64,000 bases of DNA. Source: an uncultured Desulfovibrio sp. GTDB taxonomy: Bacteria > Desulfobacterota > Desulfovibrionia > Desulfovibrionales > Desulfovibrionaceae. The notes under the pieces are model-generated. The model had not been told where the DNA came from. It ran no database searches and saw nothing but the letters and a program-made list of their open reading frames with translations. A program made the translations under genes and the position numbers. Positions 7,837-14,683 of this stretch are shown in pieces (within the stretch, counting starts at the first letter, position 1; every line of letters starts with the position of its first letter). The stretch is taken from assembly GCF_944324505.1 (NCBI RefSeq), contig NZ_CALUWO010000001.1, forward strand, positions 310,001 to 374,000. The letters are read 5' to 3'.

Positions 7837-7906
7837 TCACAACAAATGTAACAAACCATGTCCATTCATGACATGTGGACACAATTACCAACGCAAGGAG
7901 AAGGTT

Positions 7907-9250
7907 ATGAAAAAGTGGCTGTCCCTCTTACTGCTTCTGGTTGCCATTGCGCTTCCTGATCTGGCCAGCGCAGCACCGGCCACGCCGCAGGAAATCAATA
8001 TGCCGCATGTGTACATCACGTTTGGCATTCTCATTGTCGCCGGCGTACTTTTCTTCACGGAATGGCTGCCGCTGGCCGTAACCTCCATCCTTGTGCCCTG
8101 CGCCCTGTCCACGTTCGGCGTCATTACCGTCAAGGAGGCCTGGATCAGCTTTGGTGATACCAGCATCCTGACCATCGTGGGCCTGTTCATGCTTGGCGAA
8201 GCCACCTTTGCCACGGGCTTTGCCCAGCGTGTGGCCACATCCATCATCAACAAGGCCGGCAAGAGCGAAACCCGCCTCCTGGTCTTCTCCATCCTGCTCA
8301 TTGCCTTCATGTCCGCCTTCCTGAACAATGCGGGCGTGACGGCCATCACCCTGCCCATGATTATCTCCATTGCGCGCAAGGCGCATCTGTCCCCCTCGCG
8401 CATTCTGCTGCCCACGGCCTACGCCGCGTCCTTCGGTGGCTGTATTTCTCTGGTGGGTCAGGCGCCGTCCATGGTCGCCAACGGCATTCTGGCCAAAATG
8501 GCGCCGGAATGGGGGCAGTTCGCCTTCTTTGAATTTGCCTGGTATGGCCTGCCGCTGACCATTGTTGGCGCCATTCTGTTTATGCTCTTCCCCAAGCTCC
8601 TGGTGCCGCCGGCGCGTGAAGACACCGCGGAACTCAAGGATGTGGAAGTTCCCGACGGCGGCATTCGCATGTGGATTGCCGGTGGCATCTACTTCTTCGT
8701 CATCATCGCCATGGCCACCGGCCTTGTGCCCCTGACCTCCGCCGCCATGCTGGGTGCCATGCTCTGCATCATCACCCGCTGCATGAGCCTCAAGCAGGCC
8801 CAGGCCGGCATTGACTGGACCACGGTGTGGCTGTTTGCCGGCATGCTCTCCATGAGCTTTGCCATGAACAAGAGCGGCGCCGCCAAGCTCATTGCCGACT
8901 TCGTGGTGAGCTACTTCCAGGATCCCTATGTGCTCTTCTGCATGCTGCTGCTCATCACGGCCATCCTGACCAACATCATGTCCAATACGGCCACCACCGC
9001 CATCATGGTGCCGCTGGTCATTCCCATTGCCCTGGGCCTCAACCTCAGCCCGCTGCCCTTTGTCATGGGTATTGCCATGAATGCTGCGGCCTGCTTCATG
9101 ACGCCCATCGCTACCCCCAGTAACACCCTGGTCATGAAGCCTGGTAACTATTCCTTCGGTGACTATGTACGCTATGGTCTGCCCTGGCAGATTGTGGCCT
9201 ATGCCCTGTCGCTGGCCATCATTCCCACGGTGTGGCCTTTCCAGCCCTAG
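7907..9250 (+). CDS. SLC13/DASS-family anion symporter, copy B
   Basis: Tandem paralogue of the gene at 5948, also 447 aa, with the same leader (MKKWLS...ASAAPA), FLNNAGVTA and NIMSNTATTA loops and C-terminus (PTVWPFQP against PTVWPFNP). Differences are mostly conservative and scattered, for example in the segment after helix 6 (VGAILFMLFPKLLVPP against IATILFGLFPKFLIPP). The ATG at 7907 is chosen over an upstream in-frame codon because of its AAGGAG RBS and the conserved leader. A separate leader region with a terminator suggests regulation different from copy A. The substrate is probably a C4-dicarboxylate or similar anion. Confidence 0.85.
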   Translation: MKKWLSLLLLLVAIALPDLASAAPATPQEINMPHVYITFGILIVAGVLFFTEWLPLAVTSILVPCALSTFGVITVKEAWISFGDTSILTIVGLFMLGEATFATGFAQRVATSIINKAGKSETRLLVFSILLIAFMSAFLNNAGVTAITLPMIISIARKAHLSPSRILLPTAYAASFGGCISLVGQAPSMVANGILAKMAPEWGQFAFFEFAWYGLPLTIVGAILFMLFPKLLVPPAREDTAELKDVEVPDGGIRMWIAGGIYFFVIIAMATGLVPLTSAAMLGAMLCIITRCMSLKQAQAGIDWTTVWLFAGMLSMSFAMNKSGAAKLIADFVVSYFQDPYVLFCMLLLITAILTNIMSNTATTAIMVPLVIPIALGLNLSPLPFVMGIAMNAAACFMTPIATPSNTLVMKPGNYSFGDYVRYGLPWQIVAYALSLAIIPTVWPFQP

Positions 9251-9373
9251 GGTGATGACGATCGCAAGCGTCTCCTGCCGCTGCTCCGCGTGGATAACGG
9301 CAGGGTCTGCCATGGGCAACAGCGTTTCCCGCTGACCATGACAGGCACCAGACACGCGCATATAGTATAAGGT

Positions 9374-9404
9374 AGAGGGCATGCGTCTGACGCATGCTCT
9401 CTTT
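9374..9404 (+). terminator. intrinsic terminator after SLC13 copy B
   Basis: Stem AGAGGGCATGCGT / ACGCATGCTCTCT (13 bp with one G-U pair), loop CTG, followed by TTTG. It lies 124 bp after the copy B stop. Confidence 0.65.
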
Positions 9405-9690
9405 GCCTGTTCATCCCTGCATGCCGGAAGAAGAGCCTGCTTCCCGACAGAGGAAAAAGGCGATATGCGAAAGACAGCCAGCCGGTATGCCCCGCTGCGC
9501 CGACACGGGCGGAAGCAGCAGAGACCACGTACGGGCATGGCGCAATCGGCAGAGGATGGAGCATGGATGCTACTGCCGCACCAGCAGCATCCTCTGCGGG
9601 CTGCCGTGACTGCTGCGGCAGGGACCGCTTCCCCCCTGCCGAGCGGCTGTCCGGGAAGCTGCGCGGACCGTCAGCTCCCCTGAAGGAAAC

Positions 9691-9729
9691 TGCCCTGATT
9701 TGGGCAAAAAATCTGCCCTGATTTGGGCA
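9691..9729. promoter_or_regulatory. two tandem UAS dyads upstream of the sigma-54 promoter
   Basis: TGCCC-TGATTT-GGGCA occurs at 9691-9706 and again, identical, at 9714-9729. The 23-bp repeat period is about two helical turns, and each copy is followed by an A-tract. They lie 70-110 bp upstream of the sigma-54 promoter, the usual place for an enhancer-binding protein. A related dyad sits beside the sigma-54 activator gene (4831), making that protein the prime candidate to bind here. Confidence 0.7.
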
Positions 9730-9771
9730 AAAAAAAGTTCGGCGATTTTTTTTAAAAAAATTCCCTTGTTT

Positions 9772-9786
9772 TTCAGCATATTACAA
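9772..9786. promoter_or_regulatory. second copy of the shared 15-bp element
   Basis: TTCAGCATATTACAA, identical to 4860-4874, between the tandem dyads and the sigma-54 promoter. This is where a DNA-bending protein or co-regulator would act. The factor is unknown. Confidence 0.5.
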
Positions 9787-9799
9787 AAACATCGTACAA

Positions 9800-9816
9800 T
9801 TGGCACTCTTATTGCT
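9800..9816 (+). promoter_or_regulatory. consensus sigma-54 (-24/-12) promoter
   Basis: TTGGCAC-TCTTA-TTGCT matches the consensus YTGGCAC-N5-TTGCW completely, with 10 bp between the GG and GC dinucleotides. Transcription would start near 9827, about 30 bp before the flavoprotein ATG. It drives the operon running to the terminator at 17769. Confidence 0.85.
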
Positions 9817-9858
9817 TAAGAGAGGTCAGTTGCCCAATCTTTTACTGAGGTAAGGCTT

Positions 9859-11586
9859 ATGACAGCGGATTACAAAGTAGATTTACTGATTCTGGGCATG
9901 GGTGCCGCGGCGCAACTAGCGGCCATCTATGCCCACGACGCCGATCCTGACCTGAACATCCTCATTGCCACCAAGGCACTGAAAGGCAAGGGTGGATGCA
10001 GCCGTATGGTGCAGGGCGGTTTCAACGTGGTGCTCGATCCCGGCGACTCCCATGAAAAACACCTCATGGATACGCTCAAGGGCGGGCAGTACATCAACGA
10101 CCAGGACCTGGCCAAGAACCTGGTGGAACAGGCTACCCCCACGGTCAAGGAACTGGAAACCGTCTGCGGCTGTTTCTTCGACCGTCGTCCCGATGGACGC
10201 ATCCACCAGAAGCCCTTTGCCGGTCAGTGCTTTGACCGTACTGTGCACAAGGGCGACCTGACGGGTATCGAAATCATCAGCCGTACCACGGAACAGGTCA
10301 TGAAGCGTCGCATCCCGGTGCTGGAAGAAACCCGTGCCGTGGAACTGCTGCTGGACAGCACGGGCAAGACCGTTACCGGTGCCCTGCTGTACAACATGCG
10401 TAATGGCGCCTTCATCACTGTGGAAGCCGCTGCCACCCTGGTGGCCACCGGTGGCGGTCCTACCCAGTACCGCTTCCATGCGCCTGGCCCGGAAAAGTCG
10501 GCCGACGGTATCGCCATGCTCTATCGCGCTGGCGTCATCATGCGCGACATGGAAATGATCCAGTTCCACCCCACCGGCCTCATCATCCCCGGCAGCGTTG
10601 TTGCCGGTGCTCTGCTTGAAGAAGGCCTGCGCGGCGCCGGTGCCCACCTGTACAACGGCGAAGGCGAACGCTACATGCTCCGCTATGCTCCCGACGTGGC
10701 CGAACGTGCCACCCGTGACGTGGTGAGCCGCTCCGCCTATCTGGAAATGATGGCCGGCCGCGCCTGTCCGGAAGGTGGCGTGCGCATCGATGCCGCCCAC
10801 ATGGGCGCTGACTTCGTGCTCAAGAATTTCCCCGGTATGGCCGAACGCTGTGCCCAGTTCGGTTTCGACCTGGCTCACGGCATGGTGCCCGTGTCTCCCT
10901 CCGCCCACTTCTTCATGGGTGGTGCTGCCATTGATCCTGGCTGCCACACCTCCCTCGAAAAGCTCTTCGTGGCCGGTGAAGATGCCGGCGGCGTGCATGG
11001 TGCCAACCGCCTCGGTGGTAATGGTATCGGTGAATCCTGCGTGTACGGTCGTCTGGCCGGTAAGTCCCTTGCCGCCTACCTGTCCAAGCCGGAAAACCGC
11101 ACCATCAAGGAAACCGCTCCTGGCATGGTCAAGGACATCATTGCTCGTCTTTCGGCTCCCCTTACCCGCAAGACCGGGACTTCTCCCTTCGTCAACCGTC
11201 GCGAAATCCAGGAAACCAACTGGGTCAACGTGGGCGTGGTGCGCAAGAAGGACCGTCTGGAAAAGGCCCTCAGCGACTTTGCCTCTCTGCGCAAGGACGT
11301 GGAAAACAGCAAGGTCGACGGCGATGGCGCTTACAACATGATGTTCAACACGTATCTGGACACCCTGAGCATGATGGACGTTTCCATCATGGCGGCTGTC
11401 TCCGCCCTGCAGCGTGACGAAACCCGCGGTGCCCACACCCGTGAAGACTTCCCCAAGCAGCGTGACGACTACGGTCTGTTCAACACGTTCATGTGGCGCG
11501 GTGATGACGGCATGCCCATCTTCGAAAAGCGCGATGTCGTCTTCAAGTACAAGTCTCTGGAAGCCTGTCAGAAATACAAGAAGTAA
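9859..11586 (+). CDS. fumarate reductase/succinate dehydrogenase flavoprotein subunit
   Basis: FAD-containing catalytic subunit interconverting fumarate and succinate on the cytoplasmic side, 575 aa. It has an N-terminal dinucleotide-binding fold (GMGAAA, 13-18), IQFHPTGL, the GERYM...ERATRDVVSR active-site strand, SAHFFMGG and GVHGANRLGGNG. The His that binds FAD covalently in E. coli FrdA (His44 in SHT) is replaced: the aligned segment reads GGCSRMVQGG with Cys47. The flavin is therefore probably non-covalent, as in NadB-like enzymes. It is the first gene of a sigma-54-driven operon with an anchor, iron-sulfur, Rieske and cytochrome genes. RBS GAGGTAAGG. Confidence 0.88.
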   Translation: MTADYKVDLLILGMGAAAQLAAIYAHDADPDLNILIATKALKGKGGCSRMVQGGFNVVLDPGDSHEKHLMDTLKGGQYINDQDLAKNLVEQATPTVKELETVCGCFFDRRPDGRIHQKPFAGQCFDRTVHKGDLTGIEIISRTTEQVMKRRIPVLEETRAVELLLDSTGKTVTGALLYNMRNGAFITVEAAATLVATGGGPTQYRFHAPGPEKSADGIAMLYRAGVIMRDMEMIQFHPTGLIIPGSVVAGALLEEGLRGAGAHLYNGEGERYMLRYAPDVAERATRDVVSRSAYLEMMAGRACPEGGVRIDAAHMGADFVLKNFPGMAERCAQFGFDLAHGMVPVSPSAHFFMGGAAIDPGCHTSLEKLFVAGEDAGGVHGANRLGGNGIGESCVYGRLAGKSLAAYLSKPENRTIKETAPGMVKDIIARLSAPLTRKTGTSPFVNRREIQETNWVNVGVVRKKDRLEKALSDFASLRKDVENSKVDGDGAYNMMFNTYLDTLSMMDVSIMAAVSALQRDETRGAHTREDFPKQRDDYGLFNTFMWRGDDGMPIFEKRDVVFKYKSLEACQKYKK

Positions 11587-11611
11587 ACATTAAAAAATAT
11601 TGGGGGAAAAG

Positions 11612-11947
11612 ATGAAGTCTGAACTCGAATACAGAAAGCCCTTGCAGTGGGGAGAAATCGATCCTTACCGCCGCGGCCGTACCCATGTGGGTATGTGGGC
11701 CTGGCTGCTGCAGCGCGTCAGCGCCGTCCTGATTGTCCTTCTGCTCATCCTGCACCTGTGCTTCACCTACAAACCCTATATCCAGTTCCTGCTGCTTCTC
11801 TGTGTGGCTCTGCATGCTTCTCTGGGTATTCGTGTTATCCTGCTGGACTTTGACCTCGCCAAAATTACCTCCGCTCGCCGTCTCGTGCCCTGGATGCTCG
11901 GCATTGGCATTGGCGCCATTCTGCTCGCTTGGCTCGCCATTTACTAA
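11612..11947 (+). CDS. three-helix membrane anchor subunit (SdhC/SdhD-like)
   Basis: Small integral membrane protein of 111 aa with helices at about 30-51, 56-79 and 92-111. It carries the SdhC/D-type QRVSAVLIVLLLILH and LHASLGIRVILLDF segments; His48 and His68 are candidate heme b ligands or quinone-site residues. The ATG at 11612 follows GGGGGA. It lies between the flavoprotein and iron-sulfur genes. Most succinate dehydrogenases have two such subunits or one five-helix subunit, and only this one is seen here, so the rest of the quinone site may come from a dimer or from the cytochrome b encoded downstream. Confidence 0.8.
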   Translation: MKSELEYRKPLQWGEIDPYRRGRTHVGMWAWLLQRVSAVLIVLLLILHLCFTYKPYIQFLLLLCVALHASLGIRVILLDFDLAKITSARRLVPWMLGIGIGAILLAWLAIY

Positions 11948-11958
11948 CGGAGAACGTT

Positions 11959-13227
11959 ATGTCTAGCACTCTGCACACAGTTAAAATTTTCCGATATGAT
12001 CCGGAAAAAGGGGGAGAGGGTAGCTTTCAGAGCTATACTCTGGACATTCCCGATCCCAAGGTAACGACGATTCTGGACGTTCTGCTCCGCATTCAGAAGG
12101 AACAGGACTCCTCCCTTTCCTTCCGCTTTGCCTGCCGCGTCAACATGTGCGGTTCCTGCGGTATGGTCATCAACGGTCAGGAAGGCCTGGCCTGTAAGAC
12201 CAACGTCTGCGACCTGCCGGCCGGCCAGGACATCACCATTCGTCCGCTCAACCACTTCCCCATTGTCAAGGACCTGGTTGTGGACATGGGACCCTTCTTC
12301 GATAAGTACGAAGCGGGCCTGCCCTTCTTCGAGCCGAAGGAACATCGCGAAGAACCCTATATCATCAAGCCCGATTCCCAGGAACGCATCGACATCGGCA
12401 TGGCCACGGACTGCATCGCCTGCGGCTGCTGCGTGTCCAGCTGCACCATGGTCAACTACCATGACAGCTACTGCGGTCCCGCTTCCCTGAACCGTGCCTT
12501 CACCCTGCTGGCTGACGTGCGCGACGGCCTGTTCGAGCCTCGTCTGACCAGGGCTCTGGAAAGCTGCTACAACTGCCGTACCGAATTCAACTGTACGGAA
12601 GTCTGCCCCAAGAACATCAGCGGCACCCGGGCCATCAAGTACATTCAGCGTCTGGCGCTGAAGAACCTCAAGTCCCTCAAGCCTCTGCCGCCGCATCCGG
12701 CGGAAGCTGCCGCCGAAGAAAAGAAGCCCGCTGCCACCTGCACCGCGCCGCAGAACAACGAGGCCTGCAATGGTCGCCGCGCCTTCCTGAAGAGTGCCAC
12801 CTGCCTGGTGGGCGCCGGTGTGGTGCTGTCCCTCGGTACCATTCTCGGTGTCAGCTCGGTGGCCCCCACGCTGAACGATCAGCCCAAGCAGTGGGTTGAC
12901 GCTGGTGCCCTGAAGAGCCTGCCCGTGGGCAGCATCAGCAGTGTCGTGCTGAAGTACACCCGCACCAACGCGTTCCATAAGGAAAATGTGGAGTTCCCGA
13001 TTCTGATTCGTCGCGACTCCGAACAGGATTTCATCTGCTTCAGCAGCGTTTGCACGCATCTGGGCTGCTCCGTGCACTGGGATGAACTTTCCCAGCGCTT
13101 CAAGTGCGCATGTCATGGTGGGGCATTCGACAAGGATGGCAAAGTCATTGCCGGGCCGCCGCCAAAGCCCTTGATCCGTCTGCCCTGGAAGCTGGAAAAC
13201 GGCATTCTTAAGGTGGAGGTGGTCTAA
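11959..13227 (+). CDS. SdhB/FrdB iron-sulfur subunit fused to a Rieske protein
   Basis: Fusion of 422 aa. Residues 1-232 are a complete SdhB/FrdB: [2Fe-2S] ligands C59, C64, C67, C79; [4Fe-4S] C152, C155, C158, C216; [3Fe-4S] C162, C206, C212, with E. coli-like spacings. A Pro/Ala/Glu-rich linker (233-270) leads to a twin-arginine motif RRAFLK (273-278) and a hydrophobic helix (281-299). A Rieske domain follows, with CTHLGC (ligands C365, H367) and CACHGG (ligands C383, H386; disulfide C370-C385). The order places SdhB in the cytoplasm and Rieske in the periplasm. The reading is continuous with no sign of frameshift. The ATG at 11959 has RBS ACGGAGA. It probably bridges the flavoprotein and the cytochrome b encoded immediately downstream. 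Confidence 0.93.
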   Translation: MSSTLHTVKIFRYDPEKGGEGSFQSYTLDIPDPKVTTILDVLLRIQKEQDSSLSFRFACRVNMCGSCGMVINGQEGLACKTNVCDLPAGQDITIRPLNHFPIVKDLVVDMGPFFDKYEAGLPFFEPKEHREEPYIIKPDSQERIDIGMATDCIACGCCVSSCTMVNYHDSYCGPASLNRAFTLLADVRDGLFEPRLTRALESCYNCRTEFNCTEVCPKNISGTRAIKYIQRLALKNLKSLKPLPPHPAEAAAEEKKPAATCTAPQNNEACNGRRAFLKSATCLVGAGVVLSLGTILGVSSVAPTLNDQPKQWVDAGALKSLPVGSISSVVLKYTRTNAFHKENVEFPILIRRDSEQDFICFSSVCTHLGCSVHWDELSQRFKCACHGGAFDKDGKVIAGPPPKPLIRLPWKLENGILKVEVV

Positions 13228-14670
13228 ATGAGTTTCCTGCACGACATTGGTTGGGAAAAGTATATCCAGCCGTTCCTCAGCAAAAGGCTTCCCGATAATA
13301 CCGGCTGGACTGCGGTTCTTGGCACCCTGTGCGCCATGACCTTCATGGTCCTGGTGGTGACGGGTATGTTCCTGGCGTTCTACTATGTTCCGGATCCGGA
13401 CAAGGCCTGGGATTCCGTTCAGTACATCAGCAAGGAAGTTCCTCTGGGTGGTGTGCTGCGCGGCCTCCATCACTGGAGCGCCGGCCTCATGGTCCTGCTG
13501 GTCTTCTGTCACCTGTTTGTAACCTATATCCACGGTTCCTATAACCGTCCGCGTCACCTGACCTGGATCACCGGCGTGTGCCTGCTGCTCATCACCCTGG
13601 GCCTGGGCTTCACCGGTTACCTGCTGCCCTGGGATATGAAGGCCTACTGGGCCACCGTGGTGGGCGCCAACATGCCCAGCCAGTATCCTGTGGTGGGTGA
13701 CGTCATCACCCGCTTCATCCTGGGTGGTCCCGACGTTTCCGGTTTCACGCTGTCGCGCTTCTTCTCTGTGCATACCCTGGTGCTGCCGGCCTGTCTGGTG
13801 CTCGTCATGGCCATGCACATCTACCTGATCCGCGTGCACAACATCTCCGACCCGCGTGAACGTCTGGCCGGCGAAGAACTGCCCCCGTGGACCGGCAAGC
13901 CCTATCGCTTCTACCCCGAACACATGAACCGCTCCATGCTGGCTTTCGGCGTCGTGTTCCTTGGTCTGCTCCTGCTGGCCATCAATATGCCGCCCCACAT
14001 GGAAGCCAAGGCTGGCACCATCATTCCCGACTACCTGCCGCGTCCTGAATGGTACTACATGTGGCTCTTCCAGCTGCTGACGTACTTCACCGGCTCCTGG
14101 GAAATGATCGGCAGCCTGATCATCTTCGTCGGTGGCATCATCCTGCTCTTCGGTGTGCCTTTCTGGAGTGAAAGCCGCCTCAAGGGCTTTGCCAACCGCC
14201 CCGTGTCCGTTGCCGTCGCCGCCACCTTCGCCGTGTGCATCATCTACCTGACGGCCATGGCCTACGCTGAAGTTTCCTCCTACCGGAACATCATCGTGGT
14301 GCCGGACAAGCCCATGAGCGCTCAGGTGGAACGCGGTATGCAGCTCTTCGTGGAACGCGAATGCTCCTACTGCCACAACATTCTGGGCAAGGGCGGCCAT
14401 CGCACCGGTCCTGACATGAGCAACATGGTCAAGAAGGACCGCGACGCCGACTACCTGATGAACTACATCAAGACGCCTGCTGAGATGTACAGCGGTACCG
14501 TCATGCCTGCTTACGACCTGAAGCCCAACCAGCTCAGAGACCTCGCTGCCTTCCTCATGTTCCTAGATTTCAGCGATGCCAAGCCTATCGTGAAGTCCCA
14601 GGACGAGATTCGCGAAATGATCGCTGCGCAGCAGCCCCAGCCGGCTGCCCAGCCTGCGGCGGCTAAATAA
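13228..14670 (+). CDS. full-length cytochrome b fused to a C-terminal c-type cytochrome domain
   Basis: Quinol-oxidising/reducing membrane subunit of a Rieske/cytochrome b complex, 480 aa. Heme b ligands H81/H95 (14 apart) and H182/H197 (15 apart) show b6-type spacing. The Qo-site PEWY motif is P273-Y276. About eight helices cover both the b6 and subunit-IV regions. After the last helix, a c-heme domain (about 362-450) has C379-S-Y-C382-H383 and a candidate axial Met426 in GTVMPAY. It ends in a Gln/Pro/Ala tail. The ATG follows the Rieske-fusion stop directly, so the two are translationally coupled. The partner is the FrdB-Rieske protein; the periplasmic electron partner is presumably a multiheme cytochrome c (inferred). 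Confidence 0.92.
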   Translation: MSFLHDIGWEKYIQPFLSKRLPDNTGWTAVLGTLCAMTFMVLVVTGMFLAFYYVPDPDKAWDSVQYISKEVPLGGVLRGLHHWSAGLMVLLVFCHLFVTYIHGSYNRPRHLTWITGVCLLLITLGLGFTGYLLPWDMKAYWATVVGANMPSQYPVVGDVITRFILGGPDVSGFTLSRFFSVHTLVLPACLVLVMAMHIYLIRVHNISDPRERLAGEELPPWTGKPYRFYPEHMNRSMLAFGVVFLGLLLLAINMPPHMEAKAGTIIPDYLPRPEWYYMWLFQLLTYFTGSWEMIGSLIIFVGGIILLFGVPFWSESRLKGFANRPVSVAVAATFAVCIIYLTAMAYAEVSSYRNIIVVPDKPMSAQVERGMQLFVERECSYCHNILGKGGHRTGPDMSNMVKKDRDADYLMNYIKTPAEMYSGTVMPAYDLKPNQLRDLAAFLMFLDFSDAKPIVKSQDEIREMIAAQQPQPAAQPAAAK

Positions 14671-14683
14671 GAAGGAGAGTGTT

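Larger units (their letters stand above)
7292..7906. other. 615-bp structured intergenic region between SLC13 copies
   Basis: No long gene is seen. From left to right it holds a strong hairpin after copy A (7339-7381), a second imperfect hairpin near 7390-7416, a short RBS-preceded reading frame (7637-7741) containing a stacked hairpin, and an intrinsic terminator (7801-7836) just before the RBS of copy B. The A+T content is well above that of the flanking genes. This arrangement suggests an independent short transcript or a terminating leader upstream of copy B. Confidence 0.6.
9251..9858. other. 608-bp regulatory region before the fumarate reductase operon
   Basis: No convincing gene: the short frames here lack an RBS and recognisable protein features. 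It contains the terminator of SLC13 copy B (9374-9404), a G+C-rich stretch of unclear role, two tandem dyads (9691-9729), a poly-A/T tract (9727-9760), the shared 15-bp element (9772-9786) and a consensus sigma-54 promoter (9800-9816). Confidence 0.7.

Noticed and set aside
9381..9683. Possible 70-100 aa proteins in the region before the fumarate reductase operon
   Set aside because: They start inside a terminator hairpin or lack an RBS, have no recognisable features, and the region is better explained as regulatory.
9691..9734. Tandem repeat considered as a CRISPR or mobile-element end
   Set aside because: There are only two units of about 23 bp with no spacers, cas genes, transposase or target duplication; dyad symmetry and position indicate enhancer sites.
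13225..13230. Idea that the FrdB-Rieske chain is a sequencing-error fusion of two genes
   Set aside because: The linker keeps one frame with sensible composition, both domains have complete ligand sets, the only RBS is at 11959, and a single stop follows the Rieske domain.
11944..14400. Very long open frame (over 800 codons) on the minus strand opposite the Rieske and cytochrome b genes
   Set aside because: It is antisense to genes with clear motifs, is His/Gln/Gly-rich in the way high-G+C shadow frames are, and lacks an RBS and recognisable domains. Similar long antisense frames opposite tkt, pheT/pheS and thrS were rejected for the same reason.
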